64,000 bases of DNA. Origin: Xylaria sp. FL1777. Taxonomy: Eukaryota; Ascomycota; Sordariomycetes; Xylariales; Xylariaceae. This document shows positions 33,784 through 45,428 of the stretch, piece by piece. How positions within the stretch are numbered: position 1 is the first letter of the stretch; every line of letters begins with the position of its first letter. Where the stretch lies: assembly GCA_022578965.1 (NCBI GenBank), contig MU400606.1:87703-151702 (forward strand), written 5' to 3'. The translations under genes and the position numbers were made by a program. The notes under the pieces were generated by a model, which was not told the origin of the DNA, did no database searches, and saw only the letters and a program-made list of their open reading frames with translations.

Positions 33784-35592
33784 TTATAGATCAAGAGGGA
33801 ATCGATTTCTCAAGGCTTCGCCATAGCGGTAGAATAGCCAAGGTATGGGTGAGAAAGCTAGAGTGACGAATCCGAGAACGCTATTCCCCCATCCAAGACC
33901 GAGACGCGCATAGAGAGGAGGCGCCGCAAGAGCGAGCAAGGCCCCAAATGGTGAGCGGATGATCAAATTGGCAGCGAGGGCCGAAGCAGATGCCTCTGAG
34001 CCGAAGGCGTCGACTAGGTATGCCTGGGCCGGAATTTGGACGAAGAGAGCGCCGAATCCGACGACAAAGGTGCCTATGATCGGTACAATCCAATGTACGT
34101 GGAATTGTGCGGTCCATCCGTATACTTGCAAGTTCAGAGTTAGCTATAAAGTATGTCGAGCTTTAGGCCTGTAGAATTAAGGAGAACAGCTGATCTTGAT
34201 TCTGGCATTACTCAGGCAGAAAAGAATATGACTCGCGATATCACTTACTGAAACAACCAAGTGGAGCGACTGGTGCAATCCACCTCATCAGAATCAACCG
34301 CTTCTCAGGCTGAGCGATGGCACCCTCCTTTTTCTGATCCAGCTGCTTGTCGCTGAGAACAGCGAATAACACCAAGCCGGACACGAAGCCGAGCCCAAGT
34401 CCGAGGTAGGCGAGGCCGGAAATACCGGTGCTGAAACCGTACGTCTCTTCGAAAACGACCGGGAAGGTCGCGAAGAGAAGGAATATGAGGCCGAATAATG
34501 CGCCCGAGTAGAGCGACATGAGGAGGACTATCGGTGAGAAAAGTAACATCTTTACCGGGCGCACAATGGCTTTAAGAAATACTTGCTTTGGTGTCTCACC
34601 CGTGGCGGTTCTAGGGACGAGCTTATCGTTGCCCGTCTCCTTGATTAAACGCGCCGTCTTTCGTTGTAGCAAGATAGTAGCACTTGTTTCTCGCATGAAA
34701 ACGATAGTCGCGATGGCCTGCAAGCCTGCCTATTATGAGAACGAGATTAGAGAGGCTACAGATGAGAAGAGCGGGCCAGGGGCTAAATACCACAATCAAA
34801 ATAAGTCGAAACGTCCATCTCCATCCGATATTCTCGGTGACGAAGCCGCCAATAATAGGGCCGACGACCTGCGAGAAGATATTAGCCATTATCCGGTCAG
34901 CTTGGACACAAGCTGCACACGTACGGGTCCGAGTAGAGGTCCAACACCGAACAACGCTATGGCCTTCCCGCGTTCTTCTTGCGTCGTGATGTCGGCGATG
35001 GTGCCGCCGCCGATACTCAGCGGGCCGGAAGCAAAGAGGCCGCAGAAGACGCGGAAGGCGAGGAACATGGAGACGTCGGTGCTGAACGTGCAGCCAATGG
35101 TGAAGGCGATGTAGAAGAGGTTGCAGACGTGGTAGACGATCAGACGCCCGTAGATCTCGGACAGCGGCGCGAGGAAGATCGGCCCGACTGCGAACGCAAG
35201 CAGGTAGATGTTGACGGTGAAGGTCGAGATGACGCTGTTGGTGACGTGGAACTCTTCGGCCAGCTGCTGTGCTCCGGGGGCAAACATCGTGGCTGCTAGG
35301 TTGCTGGGAGAGCACGGATGGTTAGCTAGCTTTTGAGGCCGAGCGGCGGAGGATGCTGGACTTACGCTACGAGAGCAAAGATGCTCACGATGATGATATG
35401 GGCGTTTATCTTGGCCTTGGACCACTTAAGGGGATTCTCTGGGTCGTTGGGGCCATCCCAGTCTACGATGTTATCATCATCTGGCTTGCCCTTCTCAGTG
35501 GATATCGTGTTCGCCTCTGTGTCTACATTTTCACCTTTGGGATTTCTGTCGGTTGACTCCGAGCTCGAATGGGTGACTTCTTGTGAGCTCAT
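33784..35592 (-). CDS. MFS drug:H+ antiporter (DHA1 family)
   Basis: Five minus-strand exons: 35,592-35,366; 35,303-34,925; 34,868-34,791; 34,729-34,249; 34,124-33,784. They total 1,506 nt, or 501 residues. All four introns are GT-AG (GTAAGT, GTACGT, GTATTT, GTAAGT; 62, 56, 61 and 124 nt) and phases close. The soluble N-terminus ends NPENPLKWSK, as in fungal DHA1 exporters. Helix 1 follows, then the motif-A-like LSEIYGRLIVYH between helices 2 and 3, GGGTIADITTQEERGKA near helix 4, the GPIIGGF/WRWTF block, a central loop with FMRETSATILLQRKT, and six more helices. The 12-helix plan suggests export of drugs, polyamines or fungal metabolites by proton antiport at the plasma membrane. Its place beside a P450 makes product export or self-protection plausible, but that is inference. 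Confidence 0.92.
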
Positions 35593-38385
35593 CGTGGGGC
35601 CGGTGGAATTGAATCACTCGTGGTCGTGGTTGGGTTCTTCAAGTCTTCGCGACTTATAATCACGTCTTATACTCGCTTGTTCGGCATATGTGCAGAGAGA
35701 GAGCACGATGATGCTGAAGCCGCACATGTTAACTGGTATATATATATATAAAGACATATATAAATCTATCTCCTATATACAGTCTCTGCTCCGTCTTAAT
35801 TGTTCGGACGTTAAGTGCCTACGTATCCAATGTCCGTAGTGTAATAGCTGCTAAATTCATTGTATGTTGTGAATAGTAGCTAAGAGACGGAGGATGGTCG
35901 ACGGCCCCGTCGGAGGGTCCGCTAGACGACCAATAAAATGGCATGATGCCGGCCTTAATAGTGGGCTATAGCTGTGCTTGTGCCTCCCGACCGTCCGAGA
36001 GTGATCTCGTCTCATGCAATCAGGCAGATTATATAGTCCAGACATATTCTGTTAACTATCACCCTTTTACCATTTTCTCTACTTCGAAATGTTACGCTTA
36101 TCTTGTTATCAAGAGTTTCGCAGCATTTTCACAGTTGAGCTGTGCGCCGCCATCGTCCGCAACAATAACAGCTCACTTACCCTACCTAGTCAGCACCTCA
36201 CCTCACCTCACCGCAAAGATGGATAGGAGTATACACGCCACTCGAACTAGCATGCTAATCGGATATACTTGCTATTTATCTTGCCTAACCCCAAGTTCCG
36301 GGCTGTCTACTTTGTATGAGTTGTGTTGTAATTCCATGGTATCGCAGACAAGGGGGAGATCCTGTCCGCCAGATCGAATATTGGGAAACGGCGAACACAT
36401 CCATTTATCCACGTGGTGGAACAAAGGTTAATTGGAATACCCAGGTATGTATGCTGAGTGCATGAAATGGGTGCGAACCATGTCGAATGCGTCAAGTTGT
36501 CAGTTGCACGTTTCTGTTGAAGGGTGGGGGAGTTGTGGTCATCTGATAATCAACCGTTCGAAAAGGAGGGTTGGACTGAAGGCAGCAGCTTGCTTATTTT
36601 TCCCAAGTTCTCTCACATACACAAGAACAAGAGTATTGGATAAGATGTTGCTGGCTTACACAGTACTGTGCCTGGATAACATGCTGCGTCTTACTATCAT
36701 TGAGACAATGTCAACTGTTGCAGTAGATTTTGTGTATAAGAGGGTTGTATACTATTGTGTATACTACCTGCTTGGATACAATAACTACCTTGGCTTGCTG
36801 CTGGAAGAGACTACGCAGTATACACGTCTACATGTATCTAGCAACCGTTGCTCTGGTCACACGAAGCTGTCCAAAAGGGGAAATCAGCATTCAGAGACAC
36901 AGGGATCAGTCCCCATGTGGCTCTTCCAGCGTGGCTGAAAATGTACTATTATACTGATAGAAAAGTACCAATTTGCCCAACAGCAGAGATGTGGGTTGGA
37001 CGGCAGTACCAATCAGAGCGTAGGTATTGGGAAGAGACCCCCACCGAGGTCTCCAATCCCTCTACATACTGCACACACAGGTAGGTACAGTACCTAGGTA
37101 CTCAGTACATCCACTAGCGTATGTAGCTAGACAATACCACAGCTGATGCAGAGGAGCGATAGGTGCCGGCATCAGGACAATACAACCGGGTAGGGTACCT
37201 ATCTACATGGCCCTGCTACCTTCAAATTATAGCGGTGCGTATATTTACAACCTTCCGCCATCCCAACCTCCCTCGTGCTCTGCCTGCTACCTTACGCAGT
37301 ATGTATTATTAGTAGATGCATGCACACTATCTCTACCTCATCACCAACACTGTACAAACCAAAGAAGCGCTGTGAGCCTACCTACAGGCCCGTGACCCGC
37401 CCAGCACCCGGAACGAACTGCTGATAGTGATGTACTCTTTCCATCCACATCTTGATCGCTCGCCTGTTTTGTTTGACTCTTTTAGTGTCCCGTCCCACTC
37501 ACCTGCTTCCCCCCCGGCTCTCCCACCCTACCCTAGCATTAGGTAGTCTGCATTGTATAACCATTGTAGTATACATTGGGTAGACCTACCAGTACCCACA
37601 TCCCTACATACCTAGGTAGGTATCTTTGAGTACCATCTTAATTAGTTATCCACCTGCCTTGTCACCGTCTCCGTCTTCCGTCGAAGCTCTCTCCTGGACC
37701 TGGAAACCGGATGGCCTGGCCTTCCTCTACACGCACCTCCCTATCAACCCCATTTATCTGACACTGTGCTCGCAGCCGCATCGTAAAAAGCTGGCAACCT
37801 TGAAAGTTGGGCAGTTGGTGCTCATGCTCAATTGTCGCTGTTACCGTTGCTGTCGCCCGCTGCTGCCGCCGCCGCTCCTTGTCGTGCCTTGACCCTGCCT
37901 TCTCTCTTCTATATATACCTGCCCAAGCAGGTAGCTTTGTGACGCGGAATCTACCGCGACATCCGCCTAGACGCTGCCGCTGCCGCAGCAAGCTCCACCC
38001 ACCTGCTTTTGGCAGCTTTGCTTGCTTGCTTGCTTGGCCAAACCGATCCTTCCCGTATCTACACGATACGTCTATGTCGAGAGATTCCATCGTCTTGCCT
38101 CCATCGCCTCTTGCCGTCTCGCCTTCTCGCCTTCTCGCCTTCTCGCCCGATCCTGTCCCTCGTCACGTCCCGACCGACCGACTTCCATCGTTCTCCAACC
38201 ATACGGCCTGACGGCTCAGCCCCGTCCTTCATTCGTTTCCCTCGAGGCCTGTAGCCACATACCAGCGAGTCATTCAACGCACAGCAAAGAGTCTCTCTGC
38301 CTAGCCAACCCTGGCTCAAGCTCATTAGCTGGCCAGCGGCGTTTTCTGTGTTGATCGATTGTATACCCAATACCAACCCATAAAC
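35593..38385. other. Long intergenic region between MFS and VAC8
   Basis: 2.8 kb with only incoherent frames; two of 160-170 codons (35,943-36,431 and 36,432-36,938) lack any conserved look. A short (TA)n run lies near 35,738. The stretch 37,080-37,625 is rich in AGGTA/TACCT words. The stretch 37,900-38,280 is C/T-rich, with a TTGC run near 38,017-38,036 and a four-fold TTCTCGCC repeat near 38,118-38,150, probably the VAC8 promoter and leader. Confidence 0.6.
38118..38152 (+). repeat. TTCTCGCC octamer tandem repeat in the VAC8 leader region
   Basis: About four head-to-tail copies of an 8-base C/T-rich unit, some 240 bases upstream of the VAC8 start codon, within a pyrimidine-rich stretch of the kind found around fungal transcription start sites. 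Confidence 0.8.
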
Positions 38386-40454
38386 ATGGGTGCTTGCCAG
38401 TCGTGTTGTGGAGGTACATATGCATGCATGCCTGGCGGCTAGAATGACAGATGCTGAATCTAAGCAGGCAAGTCCCGCGATGGCCTGTACGAACCCGTTT
38501 TGGCCGACAGCGAGCGAGAAGCCGTCGCCGATTTGCTCGCGTACCTCGAGAATGTGAGTCCGCGGTTCTGGTGATGTGATATTGATGACAAACGGGAGCT
38601 GACTGCATCCCAGCGCGGGGAAACCGACTTCTTCTCTGGCGAGCCGCTCCGCGCTCTGAGCACACTCGTATTTTCCGAGAATATTGACCTTCAACGGAGT
38701 GCAAGCCTAACATTTGCCGAGATCACTGAGCGAGGTAGGTTTCTTGTAACGAATTGCTATGTGAATGCGAACCACCGTCTCGCACAGAACTTAGCCGCGT
38801 TACCTAGTTGGACCTAAAATCTTCACTTTAAAAACGGACAGCTGACGGGTCCCAAGATGTACGCGAAGTTGACCGAGATACCCTCGAACCTATTTTATTT
38901 CTTCTCCAGAGCCCCGATATTGAGGTACAGCGAGCTGCCAGTGCTGCTTTGGGAAATTTGGCCGTTAATAGTATGTATACACTCCCAGAGCTGCTTGTTA
39001 ACGTTCTCGCTGACTAACCGAATCATGAAGCCGAGAACAAAGTTCTTATTGTCCAACTTGGCGGCCTAACACCCCTCATCCGACAAATGCTCTCGCATAA
39101 TGTAGAAGTTCAATGCAATGCTGTAGGATGTATTACCAACTTAGCAACGCACGAAGACAACAAGGCGAAGATTGCACGCTCTGGGGCACTTGGTCCACTG
39201 ACACGGCTGGCCAAGTCTCGAGACATGAGGGTTCAACGTAATGCCACTGGCGCGCTCCTCAACATGACTCATTCAGGTAGGAATCTTGTATGCTTCCAAA
39301 TCAACATGATCTGACGCATGATAAAAGATGAAAACCGCATACAGCTCGTCAATGCTGGGGCCATTCCCGTACTCGTACAGCTTCTCTCATCTCCTGATGT
39401 TGATGTTCAGTACTATTGCACAACAGCCCTCAGCAATATCGCGGTAGATGCTAATAACAGAAGGAAGCTGGCAGCTTCGGAACCGAAACTAGTCCAATCT
39501 CTGGTCAATCTAATGGACTCTTCATCTCCCAAGGTGCAGTGTCAAGCTGCGCTAGCCTTGCGGAATTTGGCATCGGATGAAAAGTATCAGCTCGATATCG
39601 TTCGAGCTCACGGCCTTAACCCTCTTCTACGATTACTACAGTCATCATATCTCCCCCTAATCCTCTCAGCTGTAGCGTGCATTCGAAATATTTCAATCCA
39701 CCCCATGAACGAATCACCTATTATCGAGGCGGGGTTTTTGAAGCCTTTGGTAGATCTTCTCGGGTCGACAGAGCATGAAGAGATCCAATGCCACGCAATA
39801 TCAACGCTTCGAAATTTGGCCGCTAGTTCTGACCGTAACAAAGCCCTAGTCCTTGAAGCTGGTGCCGTTCAAAAATGCAAGCAACTTGTTCTGGATGTCC
39901 CTATCACCGTCCAATCCGAGATGACGGCGGCTATTGCCGTGTTGGCGTTATCTGACGATCTTAAGGCGCATCTCTTGAACCTCGGTGTGTTCGATGTTTT
40001 GATTCCTCTAACACACTCCCCGAGCATTGAGGTACAAGGGAATAGTGCTGCCGCCCTAGGCAATCTATCATCTAAAGGCAGGTTTCTCTACACATGCTAG
40101 GGCATCTTGATACTAACATGATACACAGTTGGAAATTATGCAATCTTCATTCAAGATTGGTCAGAACCAAATGGTGGCATTCATGGCTATCTAAGCCGAT
40201 TCCTTGCCAGTGGCGATGCTACGTTCCAACATATCGCCATTTGGACACTACTCCAATTGCTTGAATCCGAAGACAAGACTTTAATTAGTCTGATCGGCAA
40301 GTCGGAAGAGATTGTTGATATGATCAAGCAAATCTCAAATCGTCAAATCGAGTCAGACAACGAGTTCGAGGAAGAGGATGAGGGCGAAGTCATCAACCTT
40401 GCCCAGCGTTGCCTAGAACTTCTCGGCATGTCAAAGGCACACATCGAAGGTTAA
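38386..40454 (+). CDS. VAC8: Vacuolar armadillo-repeat protein Vac8
   Basis: Seven exons: 38,386-38,413; 38,468-38,553; 38,614-38,734; 38,842-38,970; 39,031-39,276; 39,328-40,077; 40,129-40,454. They total 1,686 nt, or 561 residues, the usual Vac8 length. Six introns (51-107 nt) all close in phase; the last uses a GC donor (GCAGGT) with CACAG acceptor. The start MGACQSCC has Gly2 for N-myristoylation and Cys4, 7, 8 for palmitoylation, which anchor the protein to the vacuole membrane. About eleven ARM repeats follow, each with the LGNLA/LRNLA-type core, for example [12 protein letters not shown] and [12 protein letters not shown]. The acidic tail ends [11 protein letters not shown]. Known roles in yeast are vacuole inheritance, homotypic fusion, the nucleus-vacuole junction and autophagy (Atg13 partner). 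Confidence 0.96.
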
Positions 40455-41020
40455 AAAAGAAACAAGACAAGAATAGCCTCTTCCCCACTACGCCAGTCTT
40501 CCGACATCGAAATTTTCTTGCGTCATTATATTTAGGTTACTCACAGCATCCCAAGCGGACAGGGCGGGTGGGCATGGCGTTTAGGCGTTATATACATAAG
40601 CCAGCTTGTGTCTCTGGACAAAGGCCACAGACGTACATGGCTTTGTAGGAGTCCAGTGTAGGGTTTCTTGCACGGCTGCATATCTGCATTGGGTGGCCAC
40701 ACATTGCGGGCTTGGCGTTTTGTTGAAAGAGTTCTCGGGGCGAGTCACTATGAACTTAGCCCACAGCGCTTTAATGAAGGACGTTGTCAATAACCGCAAT
40801 CGAGAGGAGCGATAAATTTCTCGCCCGGGATGGCTTTTGTTTTCGAGGTATCGAGTTTCTTGTTCAAGTACTCTATTATTTTGTAATTAGAAGCCTGTTC
40901 TCACAAAGATGATATCCAGTAATCGCCAACGCCTTCTCCCATGTTCTCTTGTAGAAATGCAATCACCCCCCGGTCTGTATAGTACAGCTAGCATGATACA
41001 GATTATTGCTCATCTATTGT
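40455..41020. other. Convergent intergenic region, VAC8 and IMP1 3' ends
   Basis: 566 bases between two convergent genes. Short frames only. It holds both 3' untranslated regions; no other feature recognised. Confidence 0.7.
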
Positions 41021-41760
41021 TTAGTCGGTAGGCTTCTGTAAACCATTTTCAACTTTCGTGAACCAGTTAAGGGGATTCAAGCCGGCAGGTGTCCCTTTTG
41101 CGATGATCTTACCCTTAATGAGAGCTAGAGGTAAGGGACCGAAGTCGCGACTATCCCGCGACCAGGGCAGATTGTCACCCACGATATAGCAGTGGCCTTT
41201 AGGTACCTAAGGGGGAGATAGATGCGTCAATCTTTTCTCTAATCTTGTGTATGTGTGTGTAACAATAGCATTCTAATCTTATTCGCATATTGTACTTCAC
41301 CAATAGCAGGGAAGAGGAGAAGGAGGACGAAGGAGAGGAAGGGGAGGAGAGAACTTACCTGAAGCATATCCTCACTCCCAACGCCACGTCCCGCTCTATC
41401 GTAGCTAACACTTCTTCCCGAACCACCGCCGCCGGCCCCATCATGTGCATCGCGCACGGCGCTCGACGGCGGCGAGTTCAACAGCACGTAGTCCCCCGGC
41501 ATGCCGATGACGCGCTTGAGGCCCTCCTGGCCCGGCTCTACGGGGATCGAGTACACCACGCAGTCGCCGACTTGCACGCCCCGGCCCCGGCGGTACCGCT
41601 TGTCCGTCACGAACCACTCGTTCGTGGTCGGGAACGTCGGCAGCATCGATGGCCCCCACCCGACGCCGAGGCTCACCCCGTACACCCATACCACGTGCGC
41701 CAGCGCGAAAGTCTGTGCTGTGGCGAAGAGGACGCGGAAGGGATGGCCTAGGAAAGGCAT
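41021..41760 (-). CDS. IMP1: Mitochondrial inner membrane protease subunit 1 (signal peptidase S26)
   Basis: Two minus-strand exons, 41,760-41,359 and 41,206-41,021, give 195 residues. The 152-nt intron (GTAAGT...CTTAG) joins MLQ to VPKGHCYIVGDN in phase zero. Catalytic Ser38 lies in GPSMLPT and the general-base Lys82 in LKRVIGMPGD. The SPase box NLPWSRDSRDFGPLP is complete. GRG-VQVGDCVV and the short N-terminal hydrophobic helix favour Imp1 over Imp2. It cleaves sorting signals of proteins facing the intermembrane space of mitochondria. A Gly/Ser-rich insertion (about residues 108-118) sits between the catalytic Lys and the intron. It is divergent from the mitochondrial IF3 gene. Confidence 0.93.
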
Positions 41761-42279
41761 CTTTTTATTTTTTATTTTTTGGTGTTTGTGGTATAGATGA
41801 GATTGGGTACATGTTTGGACTGTGTGATATGAGGAACGGAAGCTCGGTGAGACTGGAGACTAGCTTGTTCTTTGAGTCAATCGATCCCGCGATGTCGTAC
41901 AGAGATTTAACGGGTGAGCACTCGGATGAGAAGTGATGGTCGTGAGTGACGACGAGCAATTATTGGTCCATATAGTTGCAATAGACAGAGCTGACCTAAG
42001 GTAAATCGGTAGGGCAAAGTTGTACTGCCGGAAGGTGATGTCTTGGCATCTTGTCCAAGCTATCCCGCTCTAATCTGATTGGTACCCTAGCTTCAGCCCC
42101 ACCACGTTTAAAAAGTACCGAGTAAGTAGTATTTTCGATACAAGTTAAAACCGACAATTACCTTGGGTACCCTTTCACTTCTACACAAACACATACATAT
42201 AAAAAAAAAAAAGCATAGTTCGCCGCCGGCCGGGAAGCGCAAGAAACAACACATCCCTACAGAAAATGAAAGAAGAAAT
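41761..42279. promoter_or_regulatory. Shared divergent promoter region of IMP1 and mitochondrial IF3
   Basis: 519 bases separate the start codons of two head-to-head genes for mitochondrial proteins, so it must contain both promoters and leaders. Poly(T) near 41,762-41,780 and poly(A) near 42,201-42,212 lie close to the two starts, as nucleosome-excluding tracts often do. An open frame from 42,163 lacks an ATG and is read as leader. Confidence 0.6.
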
Positions 42280-43152
42280 ATGAGCCACGCAAAGGGTCTC
42301 CTAACGCCCGCCCGGGCTCTGCATCGCGTGCTCCTCCTCGAGTACGCCAACGCCACAAGCAAGATCTCCTCCTCCTCCTTCTCCTCCTCAGCGCTGCCAT
42401 CTTCCCCGATCCTCCGAACTCGCGCATGGACGGCACCAACAGCGACACACCCAGAGGCCAAATGCCGCCGCACACGGCGCCCCTTCTCGACGACGCCGAC
42501 CCCCGCCTTCGCAGCGCAGAAGACGCACCTCCGCGACGACGAGATCCCGTACCGCTGGGTGCGGATAGCAGACAGCACAGGCACGCTGTCGAAGCCGCAG
42601 CGCACGGCAAACGTGCTAGCGGATCTGCCGGAGGGCTTCAGCCTCGTGATGGTGGCGCCGCCACCGCCCCAGAAGCCAACGCCCACCACCACGACGGGGG
42701 CGGTGGTGCTCCTTCAGCCCTCGGCAGCAATCTGCCGCGTTGTAGACGCGCACGCGGAGCGCGAGGCCGAGGTCGCCGCGGAGCTGGAGGCGCGGGCCGC
42801 GGCGCAGTCGACCAAGGAGCTCGAGCTCAACTGGGCCATCGCGGCGCACGACCTGGCGCACAAGACGAAGCGGCTCGTCGAGTTCCTCGACAAGGGGCTG
42901 CGCGTCGAGGTCATGCTCGCGCGCAAGAAGGGGAGCCGCAAGTCTGTGGCCGAGGAGGAGACCGCGCTCGTCGAGCGGGTCCGCGAGGTCGTTGCTGGCG
43001 TGCCTGGGACTAAGGAGTACAGGAAGATGGAGGGCGAGGTGGGGAAGGTCGTGAGGATGTTTTTTGAGGGGCCTGCGGGGAAGGCGAAGGTGAAGGGGAA
43101 GGGGAAGGGGAAGAAGGGGGGTGGGAGTGAGAGGGGGGATGAGGAGGTATGA
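42280..43152 (+). CDS. Mitochondrial translation initiation factor IF-3
   Basis: A single-exon 290-residue protein from ATG 42,280. The open frame reaches further upstream but without an ATG. Residues 1-90 are Arg/Ser/Thr-rich with hardly any acid before residue 70, as in a mitochondrial targeting sequence. The IF3 N-domain follows (RDDEIPYRWVRIADSTG, PQRTANVL, GFSLVMVAPP, AICRVVDA). The C-domain has TKELELNWAIAAHDLAHKTK, the counterpart of the KEIK-like ribosome-binding strand, then GLRVEVMLARKKG and a KMEG block. The tail is Lys/Gly-rich. The role is to bind the small mitochondrial ribosomal subunit and act in start-site selection; the yeast counterpart is Aim23. Very high GC in the body makes several long antisense frames, which are not genes. 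Confidence 0.85.
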   Translation: MSHAKGLLTPARALHRVLLLEYANATSKISSSSFSSSALPSSPILRTRAWTAPTATHPEAKCRRTRRPFSTTPTPAFAAQKTHLRDDEIPYRWVRIADSTGTLSKPQRTANVLADLPEGFSLVMVAPPPPQKPTPTTTTGAVVLLQPSAAICRVVDAHAEREAEVAAELEARAAAQSTKELELNWAIAAHDLAHKTKRLVEFLDKGLRVEVMLARKKGSRKSVAEEETALVERVREVVAGVPGTKEYRKMEGEVGKVVRMFFEGPAGKAKVKGKGKGKKGGGSERGDEEV

Positions 43153-43786
43153 TGGATGGACGGATGCGTTTTGTTGAGTGTCCTGTTCTTTTTGGAAAGG
43201 GGGTTTACTGAGTTCTTGGGTTGGACTTGCTAGTGAACCCCTTAAACCCCCTCCCCCGAGACTATGCTTTCTAGCTTGGCTGGAATGCGTATGTTCGCCT
43301 AATGTGAGGACGGGACACGATATTCAGGATCACCGGATATAGACGAGGATAACTCCTGGTGCTGGGTAGATTAAAGATCCAGACCGCTGAAAGAGATATA
43401 CTAACCATAGCATGTAAGGTCATTGTAGATCACTGTATAAAATGGGGTAACTAGATGTGTATAGATATTACATTCTCATTTCATGCTCTTCGTTGGTATT
43501 TGCAACTAGTAATATGCGATATAACCGAGTATGCCGAGTCGTGATGCACATCGACCATGTCCAAAACCATTATGCAGCTTTCAAAGCCGTCCATCCGTCC
43601 GGAACGCCAGGCCATGCACCGTTATATATATCTCACCTACCCATCCGTTCAGCCAGCCAGCCATATATGTATATATATATTTATCCCATGTCGTCTACTT
43701 CATGAGCAAACCCGATGCAAGCATTCTATGCTTCGTAGCCGCTAAAATGTCTCCATGATAATAACCCGAAACAATCCGAATCCCAA
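43153..43786. other. Convergent intergenic region, IF-3 and GH76 3' ends
   Basis: 634 bases between two convergent genes. Contains a short (TA)n/TATG run near 43,660-43,683. Only spurious frames; both 3' untranslated regions lie here. Confidence 0.7.
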
Positions 43787-45428
43787 CTAGTCCTTCATGA
43801 CGAAAAAGCTGCCGCCTAACACGCTAAACAGAAGCGCCGTGGTTGCGAAACCGGCCGCCACGCGTTCCCCCGTTGTTATCGGGGGTGGCGTGGGGAGTTT
43901 CGACTCGGTTGCCGCCCCGGCATTCACATTTCCGATGGACGTGCCGCCCGTGGAGGCCGTGACGGGCACCTGGGCGACCTGGGCCTTCTTCACGAGCGTG
44001 TACTGTATAGCCGAGAGCGCGCTCATCTGCTCGCCAACGCCGACGAGGCCGTCAAAGTTGGCCTGCTGGGTCCACTTGAAGCCGCACGCCGTGCCGGGGT
44101 CGCCTTTGAACTGGCTGGCGGGCGGCGAGCCGGAGCACTGTAGTGCGGCAGCCGCGGCGCTCGACTTCACGAGTGGTATCAGCGTGTCAAAGGTGAAAGG
44201 CGCCATCTGCGCGGCCGCCGCCATCCACCGCATTAGGTAGCCCTTGAAGCTCTGCTGGTCGTTGTTGCACTGGTTGAACGGCTCGCACGAGAACTCGACG
44301 GGGATGCCGGTGCCGTTGAAGAACAAGTCGACGGTGCGCGTCGCGATGCCCTGCGTACGCTGTTGCCAGACGGCGCTGCCGCCTGTCGCGTTGTACATGA
44401 CGGCGGCCCCGTGCAGGAAGATGCCCGCGTTGTACGTCCACTGCTGCCGGCTGATCTTGGTACAGCTCTCCTCGACGCCGGCACCGTCGTAGATGTTGAA
44501 ATCGTCGTCGATGAACTGCACCTGCGTCATCCAGTCCCACACCTTCTCCGCCCAGTCCGCGTACGTCTGGTTCCCCGTGTACCGGGAGAGCCGCGCCGCG
44601 ATGTTGAAGAAGCACCCGTTCGATATCGAATTCTTGTAGTTGAACCCCGTGTTGAACGTGAAGATCTGCCACCGGAGTCCGCCGTTGCACGTGTCTGGAT
44701 CCCAGCGGTCCACTGAGGTGATGTGAGTTAGTCCACGAGTTGTAAAGGCTGATTTCGAAGGGGGTCAATGCCCTTCCTTATTCAGTCGAGCAGCTAAACA
44801 CCTAGAATATACTCCTTCTTACGGCCTACACCCTAATGGAGTAACTATAAGTTGCACTCACCATATTCGTTGAACACTGCTTGTGCCAGTGCTAGCCATT
44901 GGGGTTGATCCGGGGGTGGATTAGGGAAGTTGTTTTCTGCCGCCGACATGGCAGCCATCGCCCAGAATCCCTGGTCATCGTTTCCGAGTGTCCTTGTCTG
45001 GTTTGTGGGCATGAAGTCCTTGTCGTCACCGACCTGATGAAGCATCGCTTGAGTTGTGACGTCTATGTACGATGTGTCGTTCGTGTAGAACCAATAATCG
45101 ATCATCGTTCCAAACATAGCTCCCGCCTCCCACCCTATAATAATGGTGAGTTTAGTTGAAGGGGTTAGCATAGGCGACGGCTACGTACAAAAGTATGGAT
45201 CTGGCAAGTTGCCCGGCGTATCGCCCGTGTTATTGCCCGTGTAGTATTTTAATAGACCATATGCTACTGTGCTTGCCGCCTCCTTGATTGAATCTGATTC
45301 TTGGATTAGCTTTGCTCTCATATGTTGTAAGAGATTCCCTTACCGTCACTTGAGAAGTCGACTTGTAAGCCACTCACGGCACCCACTAGCAAGCTCAAAG
45401 AGCTCGCTACCTTGATTATGTGTCGCAT
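43787..45428 (-). CDS. GH76 alpha-1,6-mannanase, GPI-anchored (DFG5/DCW1-like)
   Basis: Four minus-strand exons: 45,428-45,344; 45,293-45,189; 45,134-44,862; 44,712-43,787. They total 1,389 nt, or 462 residues. Introns (50, 54, 149 nt and GT-AG) close in phase and restore [26 protein letters not shown] and NEYVDRWDP, all standard family blocks. The N-terminus ([17 protein letters not shown]) is a signal peptide. The catalytic Asp pair lies in [12 protein letters not shown], with WTYNAG and FKGYLMRWM following. The C-terminus has a Pro/Thr-rich stretch and a hydrophobic helix ([18 protein letters not shown]), as needed for GPI attachment. The enzyme acts at the plasma membrane or wall, where Dfg5/Dcw1 proteins are thought to move GPI-mannoproteins onto wall glucan. 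Several N-glycosylation sequons are present. Confidence 0.93.

Noticed and set aside
35943..36938. Two adjacent plus-strand frames of 162 and 168 codons
   Set aside because: The proteins have no conserved look, odd Cys/Ser/Tyr composition and no splice structure; the second has no good start context. Likely chance frames in a long intergenic region.
42163..42279. Upstream extension of the mitochondrial IF3 frame
   Set aside because: Starts with TTG and is Lys-rich low complexity; the first ATG at 42,280 gives a normal mitochondrial presequence.
42257..43013. Long overlapping frames on both strands across the IF3 gene
   Set aside because: High GC content removes stop codons; none has a domain, while the chosen frame has the full IF3 signature.
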